A stretch of 64,000 nt of DNA from Roseomonas sp. (GCA_031180725.1 JAPSLO010000005.1:248001-312000); one strand, 5' to 3'. Positions 36,701 to 45,091 are shown, counted from the first letter of the stretch. Numbers and translations: made by a program. The notes: generated by a model from the sequence alone, not told the origin.

Positions 36701-39700
36701 AGCCGCCGGCGCCTGACCGAATCCGCCTGGACGCTGCATGCGCTGGGCGAGGTGCGCCCGGTGGCGCCCACCGCGCTTGGCCTGTCCTTCGCGCCGGTCG
36801 CGGGACCGGCGCTGGAAGGCGATGCCCTGCGTGCCCGCGCCGCGGCGCTCGGCCTGCACTATGGCCCCGCCTTCGCCGCAGTGGAGAATGTGGAAGCGGT
36901 AGACGACCGCGCCCTGGTGCGGCTTGCCCTGCCGGAAGCCGCGCCGCCCGATGCCGGCTTTATCCTGCATCCGGCACGGCTGGACGGCGCGCTGCAGGGG
37001 CTTTTCGCGCTGCTCGATCCGGCCGGCCTGCCGCCCGGATCCGGGCTGGTGCCGGTGAAGGCCGGGCGCCTGATCGCCCGCCCCGGTGCCGCGCCGGCCG
37101 TGACGGCAGAAGTCGAGCTGACCCGGCGCGGCGCGCGCTCCGCCGCGGCGCGGCTGGTGCTGCGCGATGCCGCCGGCCGCGTCGTGGCGCGGCTGGAGGA
37201 GGCGGTGTTCCAGCGCATGGCCCTGCCCGGCGCGGCCGACCCGCTGGAGGCCGCTGCGCGCATCGCCCTGGTGCCTGCCGCCGAAGGCCCGCCCCCGCCG
37301 CCGCCGCTGGTCGCCGCCCTGGCCGCGGGCGCGGCCAGCGGGCCGGATCTGGGCGAAGCGGCGCTGCTGCTGGAAGCCCATGTGGCCGCCGCCGCGCAGG
37401 AGGTGCCGCTGCTGGCTGCCGCCCCGGAAGCCGGCGCCTACCTGGCCTTCCTGCGCCTCGCGCTGGTCGAGGATGGCGCGGCCGAGGCCCACCCGGCCTT
37501 CCACCTGCTGCCGGACGCCCCCCTGCCGCCGGCGGCCGAGATCTGGCGCTCGGTGCTGGCGGAACATCCGGAGCTTGCGCTGGACCTGGCCTGGATCGCG
37601 GAAGCGGCGGAACGCGTGCCGGAGACGCTGCGCGGCGTGCGCCGCCCACCCGCGCCGCCGCCGCTGGCCGGCGCCGCCTTCGGCCGGTTGGCCGATGCCT
37701 TGGCCGAAGCAGTGGCCGCCTTCGCCGCCGCCTGGCCGGAGACGCGGCCGCTGCGCATCCTGGAAGTGGGCGCAATGGGCGACCTGCTCGCCCGCCGCGT
37801 GACGGCGCGCCTGGCCGGGCGCGCCCTGCACTACATCGCCACCGGAGAGGCACGCGTCGCCCTGCCCCCAGCCCCCGAAGGCATGGTGCTGGAAGCGGCC
37901 GCCTGGGACCCGCGCAGCGGAGAGGGGCCGCCCATGCTGGCGGATCTGGTGATCGGCCTGGCGCCCTCCGCCCGGCAGCGCGCCGGCGCCACGCTGCCGG
38001 CGGCGCTGAAGCCCGCCCTGGCGGAAGGCGGCGCGCTGCTGCTGGCCGAGCCCCTGCCCGGCCGCGTCTGGACCTTCGTCTGTGGCCAGGATCCAGCCTG
38101 GTGGACTGGGCTCGGCCCCGACCCCGCCGGCGGATCCGATGGCGGCGCCCTGCCGGATGCGGAGCTGTGGCAGGCGCGGTTGGCCGAGGCCGGCTACCGC
38201 AGCATGGCGGCCCATCCGCTGGCCTGTGCGCCCTGGCCAGCGGTGCTGCTGGGCGCCGAGGCCCCACCGCCCCCGGCTGCGGCGCGCCCCGCCCCTCCGC
38301 CCGCCCTGGTGATCGCCGCCCCCGGCAACCCGTTGGCCGAGGCGCTCGCCACCCGTCTGGCACGCGGCGGCGCGGTGCAGCGCCTGCCCTTCGGCGATCC
38401 GCCGCCGGCCACCGCGCTGAAGGACGCGCGGCTGGTGGTCTTCCCCCCGCTTGCGCCCCTGGACGCCACGCTCGCCGGACTGGTGCGCCTGGCCGAAGCG
38501 GCCGCCGGCCAGGTGGCCGGCTTCGCCCTGGTGACGCAGGGTGGGCAGCACGAGCCCGCGGCCGCGGCGCAGCTTGGCCTGCTGCGCGTGCTGGCGAATG
38601 AGATGCCGGCGCTGGCCCCCAGGCGAGTGGATGTCGCGCCCGGCATGCCGCCCGAGGTCACCGCCCGCCGCCTGGCCGCGGAGCTGGATGGGACGGAGCC
38701 GGAGGTGACGCTGACCGCTTCCGGCCGCCTGCTGCCCCGGCTGCGGCCCGGCCTGCCCGCCAGCCCGCCCGAGGGGCCGCTGAAGCTTGGCATCGCGCAG
38801 CCCGGGCGGCTGGCCACGCTGCGCTGGGAGAAGGCGGAGGCCCGCGCCCCCGGCCCGGGCGAGGTGGCCATCCGCATCGCCGCCGCCGGGCTGAATTTCC
38901 GCGACCTGATGTGGGCCCAGGGCCTGTTGCCGGAGGAAGTGCTGGAAGCGGGCTTCGCCGGCCCGACGCTGGGCATGGAATGCGCCGGCGTGGTGGAGGA
39001 AGCCGGGCCCGGCGTGGCGCTGCGCCCGGGCACCCGCGTCTTCGGCGTCGCCCCCGCGGCGCTCGCCGCCCGCGCCATCACCCGGGTGGAGGCGCTGGCC
39101 ACCCTGCCCGATGGCCTCTCCTTCGAGGAAGCGGCGACCATCCCAGTGGCCTTCCTGACCGCGGTGCATGCGCTGGAGGAATGCGCGCGCCTGCAGCCGG
39201 AGGAGACGGTGCTGATTCATGGCGGTGCCGGCGCGGTGGGGCTGGCGGCGCTGCAGATTGCCCAGGCTATCGGCGCCCGCGTGGCGATGACGGCGGGATC
39301 GCCGGCCAAGCGCGCCTTCCTGCGCGCCGCCGGTGCGGAGCTGGTGCTGGACAGCCGCGATCCCGGCTTCGCCGATGCGCTGCGTGCCGCGTGGGGCGGG
39401 CGGGGCGCGACGGAAGGTTGCGTGGATGTGGTGGTGAACTCGCTGGCCGGCGAGGCGATGGAGCGCAGCCTCTCCCTGCTCAGGCCCTTCGGCCGCTTCG
39501 TGGAGCTGGGCAAGCGCGACTATGTGGAGAACCGCCGCGCACCTCTCCGCCCACTGCGCCGGAACGCGACCTATTTCGCGGTGGACGTGGACGAGCTGCC
39601 GCGCGCGCGCCCGGCGCTCGCCGCGCGCCTGCTGGCCGGCATCCGCGCCCGCCTGGCCGAGGGCGTCCTGCGCCCCCTGCCCTTCGCCACCTTCGGGCCG

Positions 39701-40936
39701 GAGGAGGTGGAGGCCGCCTTCCGCACCCTCCAGGCCTCCAGCCATATCGGCAAGCTGGTGGTCCGCCCACCGGCGCCGCTCGCCGCCCGCCCCGCCCAGC
39801 CCTGGCTGCCGCCCGAGGAGCATGTGGTGGTGGTCACCGGCGGCACGCGCGGCTTCGGGCTGGAATGCGCCAAGTGGCTGGCGCGGCAAGGCGTGCGCCA
39901 CCTCGCGCTGCTCGGACGCAAGGGGGCTGCGGAGAACCCTGCCGCGCTGCGCGACCTGGCGGCGCTCGGCGCCCAGGCAGCGATCCACGCCTGCGACGTG
40001 ACCGATGCGGCGAAGCTGGCGGCGACGCTGGCGAAGATCCGCGCCGTGCGCCCGATCGGCGGGGTGGTGCATGCCGCCGGCGTCCTGGAGGACGGCGCCG
40101 CCACCACGCTGGACGCCGCGCGTTTCCGCAAGGTGCTGGCACCGAAGCTGGACGCGGCGGAGGCGCTGGACCGGCTGACGGCGGAGGATCCGCTTCGCCT
40201 GTTCCTGCTGTTCGGCTCCGCCACCACCGCCTTCGGCAATCCCGGCCAGGCCAATTACGTCGCCGCCAATGCCGGTCTGGAGGCGCTGGCGCGCCGCCGC
40301 CGCGCGGTGGGCAAGCCGGCGCTGGCCGTGGGCTGGGGCCCGATCGCCGATGTCGGCATGCTGGCCGCCGATGCCGCCAAGGCTGAATTGTTGCACCGGC
40401 GTCTGGGTGTCAGCGCGATGACGGCGGAACAGGCGCTCTCGGCCCTGCCGGGGCTGCTGGCGGCGGAGGAGGCCGCGCCGCTGCTGGCGCGGCTGTCCGG
40501 CGCGCGATTGCGCCTGCCGATCATGTCGGAGCCGATGCTGGCCAGCCTGGCCGGCACGGAGCCGGGCGAGGAAGCGGGCGATCTGCGTGCCCGGCTCGCA
40601 GCCCTGCCGCGGCCGGAGGCGGAGGCGGCCATCCTGCGCCTGGTGCAGGAGGAGCTGGGCCGTATCCTGCGCCTACCCGCGGAGGCGGTGGGGGCCGATG
40701 CCCCGGTAACGGGCCTCGGCCTCGACAGCCTCGGCGCGCTGGAACTGCGCGGCGCACTGGAAGGCCGGCTGGCCCGGCAGGTGCCTGTTGCCGGCTTGTC
40801 CGAGGAGTTGACCGTGGGTGCCCTGGCGCGGCAGATCGCCGATGCCGTGCTGGCGCCGGTGGCCAGTGAGGCCACGATCGCCGTGCTGATGACAAGCTAC
40901 GAACCCGCGCGGGGAGAGATCCGCGCGGCGGAATAA
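33701..40936 (+). CDS. Single-module, fully reducing type I polyketide/fatty-acid synthase (RkpA-like)
   Basis: A 2411-residue megasynthase. Order seen: KS (about 25-440; Cys197 in DTACSSSL, His332 in EAHGTGT, His370 in NIGHLESG); AT (about 545-860; Ser637 in GHSVGE, with DYAFHS at the extender-specificity site); DH (about 920-1195; His935, Asp1095); a methyltransferase-like region with a degenerate SAM motif (LRILEVGAMGDLL, 1351-1363); ER (about 1695-2025; NADPH motif HGGAGAVGLAALQ from 1840); KR (about 2040-2250; TGGTRGFG, Ser2173, Tyr2186); ACP (about 2300-2385; phosphopantetheine Ser2343 in LDSLGALEL). There is no thioesterase or condensation domain. It probably works iteratively to build a saturated acyl chain that the neighbouring alpha-oxoamine synthase could offload. 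Comparable proteins are RkpA of rhizobial K-antigen loci. Confidence 0.93.
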   Translation: MSRVPRPVRAGAARPAAARRPVPTTATPIAILGAACRLPGAPDLDAYWRLLETGTDAVSTLPADRFTQAAFLHPRRGEPGRSYTFAAGHLGDVFAFDAGAFGISPREAAEMDPQQRVLLEVALGALEDAGWRPSALAGQEVGVFIGGSATDYGDIRLPDHAGGDRYFMTGNALSILANRLTNVFDLHGPAQTVDTACSSSLVALHLACMALARGEIPAAIVGGVQMLLSPYPFVGFSRAGMLSPTGRCRAFDAAADGYVRAEGAGAVVLKPLADALRDGDAVRGVILATGVNSAGRTIGLSLPNREAQARLIRRVMAESGTAPDRIAYYEAHGTGTQAGDPVEAWAIGTAAATARAAPLPMGSAKTNIGHLESGSGMAGLLKALLVLEKRVVPPSLHLATPNPNIDFDGLNIRIPTAAEPLAGEDPVAGVNSFGFGGTNAALLLGAAPRPAEAPAPAAPAAPPPLLLSARSAAALAELAARWQDRLAQEDAAAGDAVALARGAARFRDLQPHRLVLRGDFAAGLATWRESGAGATSGVAQAQGALCFVFSGNGAQWAGMAQGALAVSARFRAGMQEADAALAPLLGWSPLARLEAGVGAEELAATDVAQPLLFAIQVAMLPALAEQGLRPAMVLGHSVGEVAAAHAAGVLDLGQAARLVVARSRHQHSRRGIGRMAALNARAEDAAPLLAGTGVEIAAFNAPAALTLAGPEEGLATIRAAAEAKRLAFIPLDLDYAFHSAAMDPVREGLLAELEGLRPGAPAIPMLSSVTGEALAAGEADAGYWWRNLREPVRFEAALRAAIARGARLFLEIGPNAVLQSYLRETARAAGVEAANLATLSKRDVEGADPFPAIADRAFLAGADPRGAPCFAGPAERRLPLTPFDRRPTRHPVTQEGARLTDPERDHPLLGFRRGQEPGLWTVTLDTTLEPWLADHRLGPDAVLPAAAMLDMALAAGRARQPEAAALEVAEFRILRALPLEVDAAREIRTTLTEDGMLRLESRRRLTESAWTLHALGEVRPVAPTALGLSFAPVAGPALEGDALRARAAALGLHYGPAFAAVENVEAVDDRALVRLALPEAAPPDAGFILHPARLDGALQGLFALLDPAGLPPGSGLVPVKAGRLIARPGAAPAVTAEVELTRRGARSAAARLVLRDAAGRVVARLEEAVFQRMALPGAADPLEAAARIALVPAAEGPPPPPPLVAALAAGAASGPDLGEAALLLEAHVAAAAQEVPLLAAAPEAGAYLAFLRLALVEDGAAEAHPAFHLLPDAPLPPAAEIWRSVLAEHPELALDLAWIAEAAERVPETLRGVRRPPAPPPLAGAAFGRLADALAEAVAAFAAAWPETRPLRILEVGAMGDLLARRVTARLAGRALHYIATGEARVALPPAPEGMVLEAAAWDPRSGEGPPMLADLVIGLAPSARQRAGATLPAALKPALAEGGALLLAEPLPGRVWTFVCGQDPAWWTGLGPDPAGGSDGGALPDAELWQARLAEAGYRSMAAHPLACAPWPAVLLGAEAPPPPAAARPAPPPALVIAAPGNPLAEALATRLARGGAVQRLPFGDPPPATALKDARLVVFPPLAPLDATLAGLVRLAEAAAGQVAGFALVTQGGQHEPAAAAQLGLLRVLANEMPALAPRRVDVAPGMPPEVTARRLAAELDGTEPEVTLTASGRLLPRLRPGLPASPPEGPLKLGIAQPGRLATLRWEKAEARAPGPGEVAIRIAAAGLNFRDLMWAQGLLPEEVLEAGFAGPTLGMECAGVVEEAGPGVALRPGTRVFGVAPAALAARAITRVEALATLPDGLSFEEAATIPVAFLTAVHALEECARLQPEETVLIHGGAGAVGLAALQIAQAIGARVAMTAGSPAKRAFLRAAGAELVLDSRDPGFADALRAAWGGRGATEGCVDVVVNSLAGEAMERSLSLLRPFGRFVELGKRDYVENRRAPLRPLRRNATYFAVDVDELPRARPALAARLLAGIRARLAEGVLRPLPFATFGPEEVEAAFRTLQASSHIGKLVVRPPAPLAARPAQPWLPPEEHVVVVTGGTRGFGLECAKWLARQGVRHLALLGRKGAAENPAALRDLAALGAQAAIHACDVTDAAKLAATLAKIRAVRPIGGVVHAAGVLEDGAATTLDAARFRKVLAPKLDAAEALDRLTAEDPLRLFLLFGSATTAFGNPGQANYVAANAGLEALARRRRAVGKPALAVGWGPIADVGMLAADAAKAELLHRRLGVSAMTAEQALSALPGLLAAEEAAPLLARLSGARLRLPIMSEPMLASLAGTEPGEEAGDLRARLAALPRPEAEAAILRLVQEELGRILRLPAEAVGADAPVTGLGLDSLGALELRGALEGRLARQVPVAGLSEELTVGALARQIADAVLAPVASEATIAVLMTSYEPARGEIRAAE

Positions 40937-40944
40937 GGGGGCGC

Positions 40945-42267
40945 ATGTCTGCGCGAGGTCAGTCCTTCGGACTATCGGCCACCGCCAAGCTGGCGCTGGT
41001 GCAGCGCCTGGCCCGCCGGCGGGACGGCCAGGATGCGCAATCGGCGGCCGATCCGCGCGGCTTTGGCAGCATCCAGGGCCTGAAGGATTGGGGCCTGGTG
41101 CGCGACGCGATGGATGCGCTGAGCATCGAGAGCCCCTTCTTCCGCACCCATCAGGGCCGCGCCGGCGCGCATACGCAGATCGGCAACCGCGACCTGATCA
41201 ATTTCGGCTCTTACGATTATCTCGGCCTGAACGGCGATCCGCGGCTGCACCAGGCGGCGATGCAGGCCATGGCGCGCTACGGCATCTCGGCATCGGCCTC
41301 GCGCCTGGTCTCCGGCGAAAGGCCGGTGCATGGGGAGCTGGAGGCGAAGCTCGCGGCACATTACGGGGCAGGAGCGGCACTGGCCTTCGTTTCGGGCCAC
41401 GCCACCAATGTCACGCTGATCGGGCACCTGATGACCCCGCGCGACCTGATTTTGCACGACGCGGCCATCCACAATTCCTGCGTGGAAGGTGCGCGGCTGT
41501 CAGGCGCGCGGCGCGTGCCCTTCGCGCATAATGACCTCGCCTCCGCCGAGCGCGAGCTGCGCGCCAACCGCCGCGGCGCGCAGCGCGCGCTCATCCTGGT
41601 GGAAGGCCATTATTCCATGGATGGCGACGTGCCGGACCTGGCCGGCTTCGCGCGCCTGGCACGGCAATACGACGCCTGGCTGATGGTGGATGAGGCGCAT
41701 GCGCTGGGCGTGGTGGGAGAGGCCGGCAAGGGCGCCTTCGAGGCCGCGGGCATCGCACCGGGCGAGGTGGACATCTGGATGGGCACCCTCTCCAAGACGC
41801 TCTGCGGCTGCGGTGGCTATATCGCGGCCCGGGCGGAACTGGTGGATTGGCTGCGCCATACCGCGCCGGGCTTCGTCTATTCCGTCGGCATGCCGCCACC
41901 GATCGCCGCCTCGGCCGCCGCGGCGCTGGACATTCTCCATGCCGAGCCCTGGCGGGTGGCGAAGCTGCAGGCCAATGCCCGACTGTTCCGCGACCTCTGC
42001 CGCGCGCGCGGCTTCGATACGGGGCCGAGCGCCGGGCTCGGCATCGTGCCGGTGGTGCTCGGCAGTTCGGTGCGCGCGACCCGCGTTTCCGCCGCGCTGC
42101 TGGAACGCGGGGTGAATGCGCTGCCGATCCTGTTCCCCGCCGTGCCGGAAGGCGCGGCACGGCTGCGCTTCTTCCTTTCGGCCGAGCATGAGGAGGCCGA
42201 TCTGCGCACCGCCGTCGCCGCCCTGGCGGAAGCCGCCGACAGCGTGGCACCGGCAGAGCTGGGGTGA
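40945..42267 (+). CDS. Alpha-oxoamine synthase (AONS/SPT family, RkpG-like)
   Basis: A 440-residue PLP enzyme of the group that condenses an acyl thioester with an amino acid, releasing CO2 (8-amino-7-oxononanoate synthase, KBL, serine palmitoyltransferase). PLP lysine is K284 (GTLSKTLCGCGGY); D249 and H252 in VDEAHALG and the HNSCVEGARLSGA segment complete the site. An approximately 50-residue N-terminal extension precedes the core (NFGSYDYLGL near residue 88). It starts 8 bases after the PKS stop behind a GGGGG site, so the two are co-translated. No bioB/D/A genes are nearby, which argues against biotin synthesis. The likely acyl donor is the PKS ACP; the amino-acid partner is unknown. Confidence 0.88.
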   Translation: MSARGQSFGLSATAKLALVQRLARRRDGQDAQSAADPRGFGSIQGLKDWGLVRDAMDALSIESPFFRTHQGRAGAHTQIGNRDLINFGSYDYLGLNGDPRLHQAAMQAMARYGISASASRLVSGERPVHGELEAKLAAHYGAGAALAFVSGHATNVTLIGHLMTPRDLILHDAAIHNSCVEGARLSGARRVPFAHNDLASAERELRANRRGAQRALILVEGHYSMDGDVPDLAGFARLARQYDAWLMVDEAHALGVVGEAGKGAFEAAGIAPGEVDIWMGTLSKTLCGCGGYIAARAELVDWLRHTAPGFVYSVGMPPPIAASAAAALDILHAEPWRVAKLQANARLFRDLCRARGFDTGPSAGLGIVPVVLGSSVRATRVSAALLERGVNALPILFPAVPEGAARLRFFLSAEHEEADLRTAVAALAEAADSVAPAELG

Positions 42268-42298
42268 AACGCTCGATCGCATCTGAGCGGCCCTTGGC

Positions 42299-43405
42299 AT
42301 GAGTGCGGTGCCCCTTTCCGTCCGCCCGGTGCAGGGCGCGGCGGAGGAGGCCGCTTTCCTCGACATTCCGGCACGGCTGGCCCCGCTGGGTTGGGGTGTG
42401 TCGCTACGGATGGAGGAACGGCTGCTCTTCGACCCGCGGCGCAACGGCTTCCTGCGCGACCACTGGGTGACGCGCTTCCTGGCCTGGCGCGGCGACCGGC
42501 CGGTCGGCCGCATCATGGCCTGCGTGCCGGCGCCGGGCCTGCCGGGCCCTGCCACCTTCGGCTTCCTGCGGGCGGAGCAGGACGCCGAGGCCGTGGCCGC
42601 GCTGCTGCGGGCGGCGCGCGCTGCTGCGGGGCGGGAGATCCATGGCCCGCTATCCTTCACCATCAATCATGAGGTCGGCGCGCTGGTGGCGCCGCCCGAT
42701 CGCGCACCGATGCTCCACATGCCGCGCACGCCGCCCTGGCTGCCAGCGATGATCGAGGCGGCGGGCTTCTCACCGCTGGGCGATGTGCTCGCCTGCACGC
42801 TGGACGTGGCGGCGGAGCGCCACACCGCCCGCTTCGCCGCGCTCGCCGCGCGCCGCGAGGCGGAGGTGGCGCGGCTCAGTCTGCGCTTTCTGTCGCAGCG
42901 GCGTTATGCGCAGGACATCGCATTAGTGGGGCGGCTCTACAACGATGCCTGGGCGGAGAACCGCCACGCCGTGCCACTGCGGGAAGCGGAACTCGGCACC
43001 CTGGCCGGGCTGCTGCGCCCGATGCTGCTCAGCGGTCGCGTGGTCTTCGCCGAATGGGACGGCGAACCGATGGGGCTGATGGCCATCGTGCCCAATATCG
43101 AGCCTGCCTTGCCGCCGGACGGTCATCTGCTGCCCTTCGGCTGGCTGCGCCTGGCCGGTGCGCTGGCCGGCCGGGTGGCGGATGCGCGGATCCCGATGCT
43201 CGGCGTCGCGCGCGCCTTCCGCGGCCATCCGGTTTCGGCGCTGGCGATGGGCGCGCTGCTGGCGGAGGCCATTGCCATTGCGCGCCAGCGCCGCTGGGGC
43301 CGCATCGAGATCTCCTGGATCCTGGCGGAGAACGCGGCGATGCGGAATGCCATGGCCCGGCTGCCGGCACAGGAGAGCGGGACCTGGCGGCTGTGGCGTG
43401 GATGA
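42299..43405 (+). CDS. GNAT-fold N-acyltransferase-like protein
   Basis: A 368-residue protein with an internal two-part architecture typical of double-GNAT proteins: an N-terminal part (LSVRPVQG...FLAWRGDRPVGRIMACVP) and a C-terminal part (GRVVFAEWDGEPMGLMAIVPN at about residue 245, then WGRIEISWILAENAAMRNAM). Both look like acetyl/acyl-CoA or acyl-ACP binding folds. It follows the alpha-oxoamine synthase by 31 bases. A role in N-acylating the amino ketone, as in bacterial ceramide synthesis (bCerS-type GNATs), is an attractive inference from position; sequence alone shows only the fold. No signal peptide or membrane helix is evident. Confidence 0.7.
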   Translation: MSAVPLSVRPVQGAAEEAAFLDIPARLAPLGWGVSLRMEERLLFDPRRNGFLRDHWVTRFLAWRGDRPVGRIMACVPAPGLPGPATFGFLRAEQDAEAVAALLRAARAAAGREIHGPLSFTINHEVGALVAPPDRAPMLHMPRTPPWLPAMIEAAGFSPLGDVLACTLDVAAERHTARFAALAARREAEVARLSLRFLSQRRYAQDIALVGRLYNDAWAENRHAVPLREAELGTLAGLLRPMLLSGRVVFAEWDGEPMGLMAIVPNIEPALPPDGHLLPFGWLRLAGALAGRVADARIPMLGVARAFRGHPVSALAMGALLAEAIAIARQRRWGRIEISWILAENAAMRNAMARLPAQESGTWRLWRG

Positions 43406-43474
43406 CCCCACGGTTTATCGTCACGAAGACGAAACCTGGATCGGCATTGACACCCCGGCGAGGCCGACAGAGGT

Positions 43475-44857
43475 ATGCTGCCCATCATGTCGCCGCGAGA
43501 TGCCGCCTTGTCACCGGGGGATGAGTTGCCCCCGCCCGGGCGGCGCTTCCTGTTCCTCCAGGGACCGATCAGCCCCTTCTTCCAGGAAGTGGCGGCGGGT
43601 CTCGTTGCGCTGGGCCATGCCGTGTACCGGATCAACCTGTGTACCGGCGACCTGCTGTTCTGGCGCACCCCACCCGGCCAGGCGCCGGCGGTGAACTATC
43701 GGGGGCGGGCGGAAAATTGGCCGGCCTTCATCGCCGGCTTCCTGGACCGGCACCGCATCACCGATATCGTCTTGCTGGGCGAACAGCGCCCGCTGCACCG
43801 CGTGGCCATCCAGGTCGCGAAGGCGCGCGGGGTCGCCGTGACGGTGACGGATTTCGGCTATTTCCGGCCGGACTGGATCACGTTGGAACGCGATGGCATG
43901 GGCGGGGATAGCCATTTTCCGCATGACCCCGCTGCGATCCGCGCCCTGGCCGCCAGGCTGCCACGCGCCGACCTTTCGGAACGACTGAAGGACAATTTCG
44001 CCCTGCAGGCGCGGTGGGATGTGCTCTACCACCTCGCCAACCTCCTGCGCCTGCCCTTCCCGCATTACCGCAGCCACCAACTGCATCATCCGGTGGCGAC
44101 CTATCTGGGCATCCTGCGCCGGCTGCTGCGGCGGCGGGCGGAACAGGCGGAAGGGGAACGTGCCCTGGCGCGGGCCTCGAACCATCCCTGGTGGGTCTTC
44201 GCCATGCAGATGGAGACGGATTTCTCCATCCGCGCCTATTCCCGCTACCTCGACATGGACACGCCGGTCGCGGAGGCGGTGTACAGCTTCGCCCGGCACG
44301 CGCCGCGGGATGGCCACCTGATCGTCAAGGTCCACCCGCTGGATCCCTGCCTGAAGCAGTGGAGCCGTCGCGTGCCCGCCATTGCCGCCGCAGCCGGCGT
44401 GCCGGAACGGGTGCATGTGGCGCATCACGGCCCGATGGATGCGATGCTGCGTGGCGCGCGCGGGCTGCTGACGGTGAACAGCACGGTCGGGCTGCGCGCG
44501 GTGATGCTGGGCTGTCCGGCCAAGGCCTTGGGCCAGGCGGTGTGGGACGTGCCGGGCCTGACGCATCAGGGCCCTCTGGAGGAGTTCTGGACCGGCGCGG
44601 AGCCGCCCGATCCGGCGCTGCGCGACGATTTCCTGGCCGCCCTGCAGGCCACCACGCAGATCCGCGGAGTGTTCTACGGTCTCGAAGGCCGCGCCATAGC
44701 GGTTGCCGCCACGGTGGAACGGCTACATAGCGGCCAGGTCGGCGTGCCCGAGCCGCCGGTCAGGACCTTCCCGAACCAGGCGGAGCCGCCCGACACGGCG
44801 CTCCAGCCGAGGCCTGATGTGGTGACGGAGAGCCTGGGCGGGACAAAGCCGCTCTAG
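43475..44857 (+). CDS. KpsS-type capsular polysaccharide biosynthesis protein (beta-Kdo transferase family)
   Basis: A 460-residue protein with the KpsS/LipB signature: FLFLQGPISPFFQEVAAGL near residue 24, then GHAVYRINLCTGDLLFWR, later KVHPLDPCLKQW (near residue 286) and the NSTVGLRAVMLGCPAKALG block (near 330). Family members add beta-Kdo to a lipid acceptor to start the linker of group 2 capsules on the inner leaflet. Here it closes the PKS operon, which suggests the PKS-derived lipid is the acceptor. KpsC, KpsM/T and Kdo-linker genes are not in the window. Start 43475; a second in-frame ATG at 43487 is possible. The last 60 residues are low-complexity. Confidence 0.82.
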   Translation: MLPIMSPRDAALSPGDELPPPGRRFLFLQGPISPFFQEVAAGLVALGHAVYRINLCTGDLLFWRTPPGQAPAVNYRGRAENWPAFIAGFLDRHRITDIVLLGEQRPLHRVAIQVAKARGVAVTVTDFGYFRPDWITLERDGMGGDSHFPHDPAAIRALAARLPRADLSERLKDNFALQARWDVLYHLANLLRLPFPHYRSHQLHHPVATYLGILRRLLRRRAEQAEGERALARASNHPWWVFAMQMETDFSIRAYSRYLDMDTPVAEAVYSFARHAPRDGHLIVKVHPLDPCLKQWSRRVPAIAAAAGVPERVHVAHHGPMDAMLRGARGLLTVNSTVGLRAVMLGCPAKALGQAVWDVPGLTHQGPLEEFWTGAEPPDPALRDDFLAALQATTQIRGVFYGLEGRAIAVAATVERLHSGQVGVPEPPVRTFPNQAEPPDTALQPRPDVVTESLGGTKPL

Positions 44858-44879
44858 GTTCCAGACCGAGCAGCTTTTT
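44848..44879 (+). terminator. Possible terminator at the end of the PKS/capsule operon
   Basis: An imperfect stem GCCGCTC (44848-44854, overlapping the kpsS-like stop) with GAGCAGC (44868-44874; one mismatch) is followed directly by TTTTT at 44875-44879. Position and T-run fit a Rho-independent terminator, but the stem is short. Confidence 0.4.
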
Positions 44880-45064
44880 CAAGTCGGGCGGGATCGCCCC
44901 GGCGACTGGGAAAACGCGAAAAATGAAGGGTTGGAATCGTATTAAGCGCCGGGGCGAGCGGAAACCGCTCTACGCGCCCATACCGGTCATCGCGCCATCG
45001 CGGCCCTGATCTGGAAGCGGCTGTATGCGCCCGTGCCTCGACCGGCGAAAAATTTGCGGGACGA

Positions 45065-45091
45065 TGTCGATTTCCGAGAGCCTCGTTCGTC
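45065..45091 (+). promoter_or_regulatory. ECF42-like promoter upstream of the DGPF/YCII gene
   Basis: TGTCGA at 45065-45070, 17 bases, then CGTC at 45088-45091, 44 bases before the start codon. This corresponds to the -35/-10 pattern described for the ECF42 group of sigma factors, whose targets are DGPF-domain genes like the one that follows. No ECF sigma gene is present nearby. The match is by eye. Confidence 0.5.

Noticed and set aside
34526-40396. 1956-codon open frame on the minus strand opposite the PKS gene
   Set aside because: It is the antisense shadow of a GC-rich gene: Gln/Arg/Gly/His-rich composition, no recognisable domain, while the plus strand has clear PKS motifs throughout.
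40945-42267. Biotin-synthesis AONS (bioF)
   Set aside because: No other bio gene is near, the N-terminus is extended, and the gene is embedded in a PKS operon.
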